Of a stretch of DNA of 64,000 nt, positions 1-11,329 are shown piece by piece. The first letter of the stretch is position 1; every line of letters begins with the position of its first letter. The notes under the pieces were generated by a model. That model saw nothing but the letters and a program-made list of their open reading frames with translations, was not told the DNA's origin and ran no database searches. Position numbers and translations under genes: made by a program. Origin of the DNA: Bathynomus jamesi (lineage: Eukaryota; Arthropoda; Malacostraca; Isopoda; Cirolanidae); the NCBI GenBank assembly GCA_023014485.1, contig JAJOZX010012298.1:45105-109104 (forward strand), read 5' to 3'.

Positions 1-390
1 GTACCCCCCCAAGACCTAAATTATACAAATGATAATGTAATAACATGTTAACTTATGCACTTTTTAGTCTTCATCTAGGGCACATGATGAATCAAGTTCT
101 CAAAGTCAAAACCACATGAACAGCACATCATAATTCTATTACAAACATGACCAAACTGAATCCAATTAGAAAAAAAAAATAGCCAGAACAGAAACCAACC
201 AACTAAGTCACAGAGTAGCGAAAAAATAGCCCAATCAGAAAAACATCACATCAAATGGATATCGTTAATTAAATAATATCGCCATAATATAATCAACCAA
301 AAAATTTTTCTTAAAGGAATGGTTTTTATTTATTATTTTCTACGCATTGCAATAATTTTGGTAATTATTCGTTTTAGTACTTTTCCTCCT
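1..390. other. AT-rich intergenic DNA, no gene seen
   Basis: AT-rich sequence with short poly-A runs. No reading frame, repeat or RNA gene that I can support. Confidence 0.5.
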
Positions 391-391
391 T

Positions 392-589
392 TCTGAACCA
401 AAACATATTTTCTGGTGTTTTGTGGTGTGATTTGTTCAAATCTGAACTTCATTTTTTTGGGAAATAAGCCATTTTTGAGAAATTTTAAAATTAAAATTTC
501 TCAAAAACAGCTCATTTCCAAAAGAAACGAAGTTCAGATTTGAGAAAATCACACCAAAAAACACCAGAAAAATGTGTTTTGGTTCAGAC
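392..589. repeat. Long inverted repeat (near-continuous palindrome)
   Basis: The left arm, starting at ttctgaaccaaaaca (391), is mirrored by the right arm ending tgttttggttcaga (about 588). The arms are roughly 95 bp with small mismatches, and the centre near 480-500 is aaattttaaaattaaaattt with almost no loop. It could be a foldback-type MITE or a duplicated arm. No coding content and no clear target duplication were seen. Confidence 0.8.
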
Positions 590-590
590 C

Positions 591-1856
591 TAACTTAACC
601 CACGTTTTTTCACAATTTCTAACCTTCAATAGCAGCATTGGGGTTTTTACAAATGAGCACGACCAACAGGAATAAATAGACAATTTTGCCAGGCCCACAA
701 TTTGAACTCGTTGGTCTAGGCTGCCCTAGCCAATGTTCACAGACATCAAAGCAAAAACTCCTCCAATTAACTGCACTTTCGGAAGCCAACGCTAAATAGA
801 GCTGTGCATCTAGCTTTGTCAAGAATAACCCAACGTACAATAAGTTTTGCCACAGTTTGATGTGGGTAGGTATTAATTGATAGTAATCCAAATCACAACC
901 TCCGCAATCCATAATGAAAACCAGACTGAAAAAGCATTCTTGAACAGGGTTGCCACTCTTGAATGAGTATGAATTATAGAGATTCAAAATGTACGTCTCT
1001 GATTGGTCGGATAAGGTCACGTGAAACCAAAACCAGATTTCATTGGTTGTTTTGACCTATGTTTCCTAATTTTGCCACGAGATGTCTCCCCATAAAACTG
1101 GAGAGGGCGACGTTTCGTTAAAATTTTAACAGCGTTAAGAGCTAAATACTCGGTCAATGGCCGATAATGGCTGCTTTTTACGTCTAAATTTTTTTTTTTT
1201 TTTTTCAGAAAAAATAATTATTACATTTCCTTGATTTTTATCAGTTTTCCCTGAGGTTTCAAGGTGTCCTGAATACGAATGTATATGTTAATTGTCATAG
1301 AATGTCTCCTTCTCTCGAAAACGAACAAAGCATTAAAACGAATATTAACCATAATTTTTATTAGAAACTGAGGTGAGGGGGATATTGTATACAATTACCC
1401 AAATTAGTCTCTCTTCATGAGTGTTAATGCAAATTACTTGAGCTCAACATGTAGCCTAGGGCGAAGGTTTAAACAAAATTGAAGTTCTGAATGAAAGTAA
1501 CATGAGAATTTTCCTTCTACACTAGGTTAGCACAAAACTTTAAAATATTATGTACGAGAATTTTTCATATTGTGTTAAACGTTCACGATTTGGAATGAGA
1601 ATTTTGCCGAAAATGCGCGCGCTGTGCGAAAACTTTACAGATTTTGCAGTCTACATTAAACACTAAGGATAATATTAGTTTCACCGAGACCAGATTAACT
1701 AGGTTAGTGGTCATTTTAGATTGGTTATTTACTTCCCACGTGACCAATTTTGGCCAATCTGGATCTTTATAACAATTTCAAACGTCCAAAAAACTGGTCT
1801 CCGTGAAAATTAATATCACCAACCCTATTTATATTATACGCTTGCCCTATGCCTAC
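591..1856. other. No assignable gene; one unrecognised minus-strand open frame
   Basis: A minus-strand open frame of 133 codons (619-1020) matches nothing I recognise and lacks supporting splice or domain signals, so it is not called as a gene. The stretch includes CACGTG and ATTGG/CCAAT motifs around 1000-1055 and 1738-1760, which are only suggestive. The second exon of the HOP2-like gene, expected downstream on the minus strand, was not found here. Confidence 0.35.
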
Positions 1857-2006
1857 CTCAACTAAGGAATCGAGTGCCTTCTGAACTGCAGTTTTTCCGA
1901 CATCCTTATGCAAATTTAAAAAGATATCATTAACACTGTAAGGTCGGTTCTGCTTTTTGAGGTAACTATAAATCTTGGTTGAAGTTTCTTGTTCTTTTTT
2001 ACTCAT
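1857..2006 (-). CDS. PSMC3IP: HOP2 / PSMC3IP-like protein, first coding exon
   Basis: This 50-codon exon begins with ATG at 2006 and ends in phase 0 at GAG, followed by a gtaggc donor (1856-1851). The peptide contains YSYLKKQNRPYSVNDIF and GKTAVQKALDSLVE, which fit the N-terminal winged-helix DNA-binding domain of homologous-pairing protein 2. In known family members HOP2 pairs with MND1 in the nucleus and stimulates DMC1/RAD51 strand invasion in meiosis. The coiled-coil and C-terminal parts would lie in later exons, downstream on the minus strand; none was recognised between 1 and 1856, so the rest is probably off the window. A retained pseudo-exon is possible, but the open frame and good donor favour a real exon. 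Confidence 0.72.
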
Positions 2007-2486
2007 ATTTCAAAATCAATAGGCCAAAACAAGGTGAAAAAGGATGCTCACCAACAAGTTCAAGATTTTGGGAACTAAGCTAATTAACCTTTAAATTTCG
2101 CAGAAAATTGATTTACAGTTATTAGTTGGTTGATTACTCTGTTTTACTTGAACCAAGTTATTTGAATGGATGGCGCCATCTATTGGAGGAAATTCCAATA
2201 TATTCCCTTTCAGTTCTCTTCATTAACAAAACATAATTACATGCAGATTATTTTTTGTCACTCTAGACATACTAAATCGTAACTTAAATTTTGAAGGTTT
2301 AATTGAATATACTGTATAACAAATACATTTTTCCTACCTATCAGGGTCGAACCTTTGCTACAAGTGTGTGTGTGTGTGTAAGAAAAAAATGCGTACACAG
2401 TTTTATAGGTCACACACGAAGTTTATTTTCAGAGATTTATCTGGTTAACGTCTTAATTTTTTCATTTATCATTTATATATTTATAT
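2007..2486. other. Upstream flank of the HOP2-like exon; no gene seen
   Basis: AT-rich, with a (TG)n run near 2365-2378. It would contain the 5' UTR and promoter of the HOP2-like gene, but I cannot point to a specific promoter element. Confidence 0.4.
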
Positions 2487-3417
2487 ATAGGTGTCCATAA
2501 ATTATTCACCACATTATAAGCCTTAATAAATTCGTTATTATAGGAGCTATCTTAAAACGGTTTGCGGCAGTTAATAAACACTCAAGAATTTTTTTTTTCT
2601 TTATTTCGCAGAACATCCACTAGGGGCACAATGGCGACAGTGAAGGAGAAAGCAATGTGTGTGCTGTGGATGTGGGAAACCAAATCTCCAATTACTGTAC
2701 AGAGACGTTTTCGGGAGGAATATCAGAAAACTCCACCAACAAAGCAATCACTCAAGCGATGGCTGAAACAATTTCAAGAAACTGGCAGAGGCAGTGTGCT
2801 ACATCAGAAAGGAGCTGGTAGGCCTAGTGTGTCTGAAAATAAGATAGCAGGAATTCAGGAGGCGTTTATCCGAAGTCCTACAAAATCCATCCGCCGAGCA
2901 AGCCGAGAACTGCAAATACCGCGTTCAACAGTGCATAAAGTGGTTCACAAGAGGTTGAAACTTTATGCCTACAAATTGCAAACCTTGCAGAAACTTCTAC
3001 CAAATGACAAACCCAAACGGGTACAGTTTGCTGTTGGCATTCTTGACCGTATTGATGAAGATGAGCATTTTTTGAACAATGTCGTTTTCAGTGATGAAGC
3101 GACATTCCATCTGTCTGGGGCTACACAAAGGACAGAGTGTATGCAAAGAAGGTTAATAACATCACAGAATTAAGACACCGGATTGAAGAGACAATTAGCT
3201 TCCATCACGCAAGACATGCTTCTTAATGTTTGGAACGAAATCATCTATCGCCTTGATGTTCTGCGTGCTACCAATGGGGCTCACGTGGAGGTTTACTGAA
3301 TTAAAACAAAAATTTCTTAAGTTGTGTTATTAATTGCCGAAAACCGTTTTAAGATAGCTCCTATAATAACGAATTTATTAAGGCTTATAATGGGGCGAAT
3401 AATTTATGGACACCCTG
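2487..3417 (+). mobile_element. Mariner-superfamily element, internally deleted
   Basis: Terminal inverted repeats of about 85 bp: the left end reads ggtgtccataaattattc (from 2490) and the right end is its complement, finishing caccctg at 3417 next to TA. The TIRs extend through gctatcttaaaacggttt. The 0.93-kb body holds the start and the end of a transposase gene but lacks the middle, so it is non-autonomous. Confidence 0.92.
2631..3173 (+). pseudogene. Truncated mariner-type transposase
   Basis: ATG at 2631 (MATVKEKAMCVLWMWE). The N-terminal paired-like helix-turn-helix region is intact, including SLKRWLKQFQETGRGSV and SPTKSIRRASRELQIPRST, followed by the first catalytic-aspartate motif FSDEATFHLSG. 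The sequence then jumps directly into the C-terminal tail: downstream, in another frame, the coding for ITELRHRIEETI and a tail ending near 3298 is still visible. The second and third catalytic aspartates are missing. A pyrimidine-rich tract ending in CAG (2610-2611) lies 20 bases before the ATG. The product would be a DNA-binding fragment at most. Confidence 0.85.
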
Positions 3418-4479
3418 TATAACTATATATATATATATATATTATATATATATATATAAACAGTCTAAAGTTAGAAAACAAACACAAACAAAAACTATTT
3501 ATTATTCTGCAATAAGAAGGACGAATGAAGTTATACATGAGATATTCATAAAAAAATGAAATTATGGAGGGTAGACCGATAAAGTCATAAAAGAATAAAT
3601 AGACCAATAAATTCATAATAGAATAAAACATAAACATTCATTAATCATCATAAACATTATATAAAAAATGTGTCAGAATTTATAGGAAAACATTAGGTAA
3701 ATATCATATAATAATAATATTTGAAGATCTTGTAAATTTAATATAAAATTAAATAAACATTATAAAAGTTTTGGTTTAAAATCATTAATTTCTCTGTGAT
3801 ACAAGTTAGAAATGATATATTTGAAAATAATTATTTTATCTATGTTCATTATTTTTCATTTTTTATCAGCTTTATTTATTTTAATAATTAATAATTTACT
3901 TATTATTATTTCACAAATTACAGACCGTGACTACATAGGCTACAAAATGTCACTTTTATATGAAAACGTTCGACTTTTAATTATTTATTTATAAATAAAT
4001 TACATATGTAGGCTATACTATTATTATAGTTTGAACCTTAAATAATTTATGTCATAATTATGCCGCATGCATTGCTGGTTGCTACAAAGTCGCGTAAATG
4101 TCAATAACGATGTTGTACTGTTTTGTTTATAAGGTCGTTTTACATTCAAAATGAAAGTTTAGTTTGACAGACATTTTTAAGCTTGAAAATGTGACACTGT
4201 CACATGACAGTAAAATGTTAACGGTGGAAATGCTATTCAAATGTCGTTTGCTGTTTCGTGCTTGTCAGGTAGGCATACAGAGGCCATGCCCATGTATAAA
4301 CACTAGCTTTCGTGGATACGCTTCATGCGTCGTTTTCGATTCGTTAAAAAGTGATTAAAACAAGTCAGATCTTAACTTTGTCTTAAGCCAACGTTCCTGA
4401 TTCGTCAAAATCAAGCAAAAATGGACTAGAACTGTAATGAGATCTTAAATTTAAAAAAATATATATAATCCTGTTAAAA
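3418..4479. other. AT-rich DNA with a (TA)n tract; no gene seen
   Basis: A (TA)n microsatellite occupies about 3423-3460. The remainder is strongly AT-rich. Short open frames here have no recognisable domain and look like chance frames in low-complexity sequence. Confidence 0.5.
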
Positions 4480-4932
4480 GTCATGTTATGATTATGAGGA
4501 CCAAGACCAACAAGTACATAAAATTTCCTGAATTTCAATTGAATGGTATGGTGCTGTCAGAAGTAACCCAGACTAATATCTTGGCCACATACTAACTGAT
4601 AGTCTTTCAGATGACTGTGATATTCTAAGGCAATGTAGACAATTACATGCTCAGGGAAATACTTTAGTTAAAAAATTTCATATGTGTACATTAGATGTTA
4701 AGTTGATTTTGTTCAAAACTTTTTGTACTCCAGTGTATACAGCTCATTTGTGTGGAACTACAGGATGTATAATTTGAGGAAATTATATGTTGCATATAAT
4801 AATATTTTTAGGAGTTTATTAAGGATGCCAAGATTTATAAATGGTGCTCCTTCTAGTGTCAGTATGCTATTTGTAGTCAATAAGGTGCCTAACTGTGCCA
4901 GTGTCATTCGCAATTTTGTATTTAGATTTATC
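4480..4932 (+). pseudogene. LINE fragment, C-terminal part of reverse transcriptase ORF
   Basis: Reading through frameshifts, the plus strand encodes YLGHILTDSLSDDCDILR, then DVKLILFKTFCTPVY, and RMYNLRKLYVAYNNIFRSLL. This is the thumb and post-RT region typical of APE-type LINEs. It resembles the LINE at 26085-29060. The fragment is cut off exactly where the hAT element begins (4933), so the hAT may have inserted into it. Confidence 0.7.
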
Positions 4933-7900
4933 CAAAGGTGGGCACCCGGGCCTCAAAAAGGACCGACGGTCCCGGTCCTTGCCTCAAACTGGACCGACGG
5001 TCTCGGCCACGGTCCTTTCTGAAGATAGGACCTAGGAACGACTCGGTCCTCAGTCCTTATATATAATATAAGTGAAAAATTTGATTAAAATGAAAAATGA
5101 AATTAAAGACACCGGAAATCTTTAATTTTATTAACGTAAATTATAATTAATACAATACATAAATGATGAAAAAAAGTTATTAAGTTAAATGCTTGAGTTT
5201 CCCTTCAAGAAGACTAGCATTTCAAAATGGCTGTCACTGAGCCCTGACCTTTTCGGCTTGAGGACGTCCTTCCCCAAAGAGAAGAGCCTCTCCACGGCGG
5301 CACTGGATGGGATAGGCGTGTTAAACTTGATGAACAAGTCCTTCAACGCCGGGCTGGGGAACGAGTCCTTGTTGAAGATGAAGGGTTTCACAGGCCTCTC
5401 GCTGAGAAATGTCTCCACCAACTTGGTCCCGGTCTCCTTCGTCTTCTCCCCGCCCTCGTAGAGAGCCTCAAAGAAGTCGTCATTGTCCTGGTCAATCTCA
5501 CCCTCGCTGCTGCTGGTGTCCTTGCCTGAGTCCACTCTTGCCAGAATCCTCTCCACCATAGACATCATCTGCTTCTTCACCTTGGCCTTGATCTCCTCGA
5601 CGTCATACATGACGTCGTCCTCCACCAGCCTCACCCAGCCCAATTTGAACTTGGGGTGTAGCGCAGCTGCCAGGAGGAAGTCCATATCCTCAAAATGGGG
5701 ACCAAACCGACGTTTGATCCCATCCCTGACAGCTAATACCAGTGGCTGACACATCTTGACATCGCTGCTTTCCATCTGCTCCTTCAACATTTTGAGAGAG
5801 ATGGCCAGGGTGGGCAGGAGTGCCCCCATGTACGCCTTGTCCTCCCCTTGCAGGATGTCCAAGGCCTTACAGACCGGCTTCATCACCTCAAGATACTCTT
5901 TGAAGAAGTTGATATCAGCTGAAAAAATAGTTAATATTTTAGTCCTGTACTTAAACTTTTTATATTGTACTTTTTACTTTTTACCTTTTCAAAAAGAAAA
6001 GTAAAAAAATCAAATATGTATATTGCTCACCAGACGAGAACGAAGGCATCCCAAGAATGTTGCACGTCTGGTGTAGTCCATGAAGCTTCTCCCTGTCTCC
6101 GAAGATGTCGACCAGGCGGGACACCCCGTCGTAGACGGAGTTCCATCTCGTAACGGTGGGGACAGTCAGCTGCATCCCTATCTCGTCCTTGATGGTGTCT
6201 GAGGCTTGTGAACTTCTTGACTGCTTGTTCCACAGCTCCGTAGCTTTACCAAAGGCGGTCCGGTACGCCTTCCTGTAGGATGGTGAGTTCTTCAGGGCCT
6301 TGTCAGCGTCGGAGGTGGTCACTAGGTTCAGGGTGTGGACAGCGCATCTTGTGTGCTTCGGCAGGACGTATTCAGGATCCTCCGTGGCACCGGCTAAAAA
6401 GAAATGTTCAATTTATTCAATAATATATTTGAGTGAAAAGAAAATACCTTACAAGACTTCTAAAAAGTGAAAAAAAAATCAATAAATAATAAATAATCCA
6501 TAATTTACCTTCCAAAAGCGATGCCAGATTCTCAATCTGAACGACGTCCTCATCATCGGGCCGCCCCCACCTTCTTCCTCCTCTTCCTGGACCTCCTCAG
6601 GCAGCTCCTCGTCCGTTTTGCCAAGGACATTGCACAATGAAACACAATTACTGTATTATATTTTTTTATTTTTTTATTCAATGTTATGGAAAAAATTAAA
6701 AATGTAAAGATTTAAAAGTCAAAAAATTTGAATGAAGAAATTAAAAAAAAAAAAATCTGCTTACTTAAATGCCTTGACGAAGTTGCTGCCATTGTCAGTA
6801 GTAGTCCTGCAAACCTTGGACTCGATGGCGAAGTCGAAGAGGACCTTGTACATCTCCTTCGCAAGGACCTCGAAGGTGTGTCGTCCGGTGAGTCGTCTGC
6901 ACGCCAAGACTGCCTTCTGCCTGAGGAGGGTGGCCTGGTCAATCCAGTGTACAGTCATCCCCATGTACGACCTTAAATAAAATGGAATGCTTTGAATTGA
7001 AATGTAGTATTATAATTTATATTTTCACAGCATTGTAATAAATTGATTAAAATAAACTCACAGTTTATTAGTTTCTTTTTGATTGAAGTAAAAAGTAAAT
7101 TAATTAAAATTTAAACATACTTGTGGGCACATGTCCAAGCGTCTGCAGTAGTAGAGACCGACTGTACAGAGTTGAGGACGTCCCTCAGGTGCTGCCTCTT
7201 CTCGTCAAACCTTAAAAAGTTTATTAAAAGACAAAAGTAAAGTAAAAAATTATAATGTCATCGCTCATCACTAAAAGAAAAAGAAAAGAAAATACTGTTA
7301 TCAAGAATGAATTTAAATAGCCAAACAAAAAATACCTGTCTTCAATACGCCTGGTAAGCGTCCTCCTAGACATGGAGTGTGGCCAGGGACACAGGTGCTA
7401 ACAAAGTCCTTCCACGAATCGGAGTCGATGACGTCGAGAGGCAATATGTTGCCCACAAATAAGGTGATCAACTAATTAAAAAGAAATAAAAATTTGTTAC
7501 GTTTCATCATAACTGACTGACATTTGAATGTAATTTAATGATTATAAATACTTCTAGACAAAGTTGTAAGATTTTTAATTGAATTTACTGACCTTCTCTT
7601 CAAAGAGCCTTGGTGACTCTGGACGGTCCAGCCATGGCCTCCCGTATAGTCGGCTGAACCATGGTCCTCTGCCTCTTGTCGTCGGGGCGCTCCTGAGGGT
7701 CTCCTCGCCGCTTCTTCTTTTTCTGGAGCTCCACCCCGTCCTTGATGCACTGGTCGAACTGGTTCTGGACGTGAGGGTGGCGCCTGGAGACATGTCGCTT
7801 GAGGTTGTTTTGGCTCTTGTTGCTTGTCGAGAGGATGTTCTTGTTCGGCAGGCACAGCAAGCACTTGTACTCCAGGTTCTGCTCACCCTTGGGGCCCAGG

Positions 7901-8300
7901 TATTCAAAGTATTTGTCCAGGTACGGCCAGGGATTGCCGGGTTCAGTTCTTCCGCTAGGAGTTCCAGTTGCTTGACTTGAAGTTGAAGCACTAACATCAG
8001 TAGATTCTTCGTCTCCTCCAGGTGTTGAAGCAAGTTTCGTTTCAGTTCAGTCTCAGTCTCTTTCTGAGTCTTCTGGAGGAAACGATCCATCTTCTTTAGA
8101 ACTTCAAATAATCACTAAACACACTAAAATCACTAAAAAAGACCGTCCGGACCGGACCGTCCGGAATTGGTTAAAAATGGACCGTCGCTCCTCATTTCGG
8201 TCCTCACTGAGAAAAGGACCGACTTTCCCGCTCACGGTCCTTAAAAAGGACCGAGTTCCTGGAGTTCGGTCCTTTTGGAACTCGGTCCTGCCCACCTTTG
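4933..8300 (-). mobile_element. hAT transposon, nearly complete
   Basis: The ends are perfect 12-bp inverted repeats, caaaggtgggca at 4933 and its complement ending at 8300. Both subterminal regions (about 4950-5060 and 8140-8290) are packed with copies of ggaccg/cggtcc-like motifs, which are likely transposase-binding sites. The interior encodes a spliced hAT transposase on the minus strand. The 8-bp flanks do not match, perhaps because of (TA)n growth on the right side. Confidence 0.9.
5185..8090 (-). pseudogene. hAT transposase gene, multi-exon with frameshifts
   Basis: Coding blocks on the minus strand, in order: about 8090-7600 (MDRFLQKTQKETETELKR, then a BED-type zinc finger CLLC...NNLKRHVSRRH); 7460-7345; 7213-7127 with the aspartate motif STTADAWTCAHK; 6973-6767 with TTTDNGSNFVKAFK, which would hold the second catalytic Asp; 6630-6500, acidic; 6390-6025 with CAVHTLNLV and TRWNSVYDG; and 5920-5185 with the hATC dimerisation domain and PSSAAVERLFSLGKD, whose Glu is the expected third catalytic residue. 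The introns are short and mostly GT-AG. At least three frameshifts (near 8035, 7380 and 6560) make the gene inactive as assembled. The family catalyses cut-and-paste transposition with 8-bp target duplications. Confidence 0.85.
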
Positions 8301-8328
8301 TGTATATATATATATATATATATATATA

Positions 8329-9517
8329 CAGGGTGGGCCGTAAGTTTCCATACATAGGAAAAATTAAACGTTTGTTTTTATGTTTCAGATACCCTAAGAA
8401 TATGCGTTTGACGAAAGAGCAACGAATTGAAATCATACTGATGGCTGGGTCGGGAAGCAGTCGCATGGTTGCAATGAACTTTAACAGACAACATGGAACG
8501 AACATCACACACGACACTGTGGCAAAACTTATTAACAAGTTTCAGAAAACTGGAAATGTTGCAGATCAACCGCGAAGTGGTCCAAGACGTACAGCCACCG
8601 ATGAAGACACAACAGCTACGATACTTACAGCGCTTACACGGAGTCCCAGAAAAAGTACACGACGGTTGTCTGCAGAAAGTGGTGTCAGCAGATCGAGTAT
8701 CAGGCGCATTTTGAAAGCAAACAAATGGCATCCATACAAATTGCATATGGCACAGCATTTGAGTGAAGACGACCCGGATAGACGGATGGAATTCTGTGAA
8801 TGGGCATTAACCAAAGTGAACGAGGATGCAAACTTTTCAACTAAGATCTTGTTTACTGATGAAGCAAATTTTTACGTCAATGGAGAGGTTAATCGGCAAA
8901 ACATACGTTATTGGAGTAATGCTAACCCTAACTGGCTGAGTCCGACGAAGATGCAAGGTGCCGGTAAAGTGATGGTGTGGGCCGGGATATGGGGTGACAG
9001 AATTATTGGACCAATTTTTGTCAGTGGAAATCTTAATGCCGAAAGGTATCTTAACATGTTGCAAGAAGAGATTTTCCCATCCCTGCTAAACGAGGAAGGT
9101 AACTTCCCAGTTTACTTCCAGCAAGATGGAGCTCCACCTCATTATGGTCTTCACGTGCGTCGGTATTTGGATCAGCAGCAGTTTCCGGATGCTTGGATTG
9201 GTCGGCGTGGTCCTGTGGAGTGGCCTCCCAGATCCCCAGATCTCACCCCCCTTGATTTCTATCTTTGGGGGCACTTGAAGGCCATGGTGTATCAGGAAAA
9301 GATACGAGACATAAATCATCTAAAGGAACGTACCACCAACGCCATTACAAGCATAACGTCAACTGTGCTAATGCGTGTTCATCAACAGTGGGGAACACGT
9401 ATTGAAATGTGTTTTCAAAACAATGGCAACCATGTAGAGCATATTATATAAATAAAAATGGTTGTCCATAAAAAAATGTTTATTTTTCCTATGTATGGAA
9501 ACTTACGGCCCACCCTT
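8329..9517 (+). mobile_element. Mariner-superfamily element, apparently complete
   Basis: The left TIR starts cagggtgggccgtaag and the right end is its complement (tttccatacatagg is shared on both sides), giving TIRs of about 45 bp. The element sits between two (TA)n tracts, 8303-8328 and 9519-9566, and lies directly beside the hAT end at 8300. Its transposase frame is uninterrupted, so it is the best candidate for an active element in the window. Confidence 0.93.
8402..9451 (+). CDS. Mariner-superfamily transposase, intact
   Basis: The protein has 349 residues starting MRLTKEQRIEIILMAGSG, the normal length for the superfamily. An N-terminal pair of helix-turn-helix motifs binds the TIR (RSPRKSTRRLSAESGVSRSS). 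The catalytic domain has the three acidic motifs ILFTDEANFYV, YFQQDGAPPHY and RSPDLTPLDFYLWGHLK. I count 42 residues between the second and third Asp, one more than in the DD41D relatives in this window (59036-59689 and 31108-31500). ATG 8402 was chosen because upstream codons fall in the TIR and (TA)n. A TTTCAG tract ends 14 bases before the ATG. Activity is plausible but untested. Confidence 0.92.
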   Translation: MRLTKEQRIEIILMAGSGSSRMVAMNFNRQHGTNITHDTVAKLINKFQKTGNVADQPRSGPRRTATDEDTTATILTALTRSPRKSTRRLSAESGVSRSSIRRILKANKWHPYKLHMAQHLSEDDPDRRMEFCEWALTKVNEDANFSTKILFTDEANFYVNGEVNRQNIRYWSNANPNWLSPTKMQGAGKVMVWAGIWGDRIIGPIFVSGNLNAERYLNMLQEEIFPSLLNEEGNFPVYFQQDGAPPHYGLHVRRYLDQQQFPDAWIGRRGPVEWPPRSPDLTPLDFYLWGHLKAMVYQEKIRDINHLKERTTNAITSITSTVLMRVHQQWGTRIEMCFQNNGNHVEHII

Positions 9518-9518
9518 A

Positions 9519-9570
<52 letters not shown>

Positions 9571-10163
9571 AAAACTAGTGTGATGATTACAATTAGCTGT
9601 GGGGAAATATTCAGAGAGAAAAAGTCACTATAAAGATGTCCTTCAAATAAAAGCAAAAGTTATTGAGACAAATTTCTTCTAAAAATTCAAACGAGATCTC
9701 GTTTCTAAAATATGTGTGTTGATGTTCCTGTAATGTGTGATATATGATCATTGTGTATGCTTGTTTGTACTATTTTTATTCCCCCCAAAATTTTACTGTT
9801 ACGATTTATAGTATTCTAGTTGCTGTTTAATACAGTTTTAATAATATTTATTAAAGTGTTCAAGGAATTCTCTCAGCCACTGTACAAAATGGATAAATTT
9901 TAGGAAACAGGATGATTTATTACTTAAGAATTGTAGTGAAATGAACAAATAATTCAGGATTAACTGAGCCATATTAAAAATACATATACTGCATATCTAT
10001 TATGGATCCAGACAACTATCTCTTAATCTTCTATGGACCACTCGTATAATGTTTGTACCTGCTGAGTCTGAAATAAAGTGTTTGTTTGTTTGTTTGTATT
10101 TAGTAATATTTAGCATATATACTCTTATGTTTCTTCGAAATTCGCCTTTGCTGATGCATCAAC
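9518..10163. other. (TA)n tract, then AT-rich DNA and a possible LINE 3' tail
   Basis: (TA)n spans about 9519-9566. Near 10015-10100 the plus strand reads like a LINE 3' end: a run ending aaataaagtgtttg followed by (GTTT)n. This may be the far end of the LINE whose interior lies at 4480-4932, with the hAT and mariner nested between them, but no overlapping homology proves it. Confidence 0.4.
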
Positions 10164-10315
10164 TCAGTTTTTACGGCAGAGCATTCGCATAGTGTAGGAA
10201 CAATAATACCAACCAACTTCGCTAACAGTCTTAACGAATGCACAGTCCGTTGTCTCCATATTGGTGTAGCTTGAAGACCACCACTTGTCCAGATTGTAAG
10301 GAGCGTCTTGGTAGG
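10164..10315 (-). CDS. CTLD gene A, last coding exon
   Basis: The acceptor tttccag precedes 10315. The exon enters in phase 1, encodes YQDAPYNLDKWWSSSYTN, then TTDCAFVKTVSEVGWYYC and MRMLCRKN, and stops at TGA 10166-10164. The DC, the WYYC and the final LCRK positions match the C-terminal disulfide framework of C-type lectin domains. The first Cys-containing segment and the length (49 full codons) parallel gene B's last exon (51 codons). Confidence 0.75.
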
Positions 10316-11256
10316 CTGGAAATCATTGAGACGTTAGATAAAAAGATAATACAAGTTTAATGAAGTTTTAATATCTCAGTATTTTCTTTAGTAACTTATG
10401 ACTGGACTATACTATAATCATAAAATGTTAAATTTACAATTTAGTTTACATATAAAGATAAGACAGTTTCACTCTTCAATATGGTGGACACGACACGTCA
10501 AATTCTCATGGAAACATTTTTTCATCACTAATATGATAATAACTTATCATATCCTCTTCTCATGGATCTAATATTACCTTTTATGAACATCAGATTAAAT
10601 CTTAAAGCCGTGGTCGGCAACTAAATTCAAACGCGGGTCGTATCGTGGGCGGGGCGAGTTTCGGCGGGCCAAGACCCCTGGCGTTTGAGTGCAACCCACA
10701 TGCATTCGACACTCTTCAACTATCAAATGTTTTTCCAAGAATTTAAGCGAATAGGATTATACTTGAAAAACCTGAACATTTTTAAAATCTAGAGCAGTCC
10801 TTTTAATAAGGGAAACAATTAATTTTTCTGAGTGCGAGTCAAGCCGACTGCGGCTAGAAAATGGACGTTCATGGTCTGAATCTGGTGAGCGGGGAGAGGG
10901 ATGCCGGTTGCCGACCACAGCCCTAAATAAAAGGAACTGCTTTTGCTCTCTTGAAGATTTTTAACCGTTGCATGACCATAAAAACTGAAATATTTACCAG
11001 TTCCATCTCCATAAATTAGAGTTGCTTCAGTATTTATGTCATCCAGTGGAAACCATCCCCAGTGATCACCGTCCGTCACTTTCTTTGCTAAATACTGAAA
11101 TTCCTCCTAAAACAAAAGATTAAGTTGTTGTACCATCGGTCATCAAAGTAGGAACACAATGGCCTTATAAGAGAGGTATGGTCTAGTGTAACCCAACTTT
11201 GGTAATCTACTGTATGTAAAGTTACATCAATTAAATTATAACCCTAGTAATCTCGT

Positions 11257-11329
<73 letters not shown>

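Noticed and set aside
619..1020. 133-codon minus-strand open frame
   Set aside because: No recognisable domain, no splice or start context, no paralogue in the window. Kept only as a remark.
1738..1760. CACGTG and CCAAT motifs as a promoter
   Set aside because: They lie downstream of the HOP2-like start on the minus strand and such motifs occur by chance.
9880..10100. Treating this as the 3' end of the LINE at 4480-4932
   Set aside because: Plausible by nesting, but no overlapping homology links the two parts.
11262..11325. Open frames made of alternating Ile-Tyr codons across (TA)n tracts throughout the window
   Set aside because: They are translations of microsatellites without stop codons, not genes.
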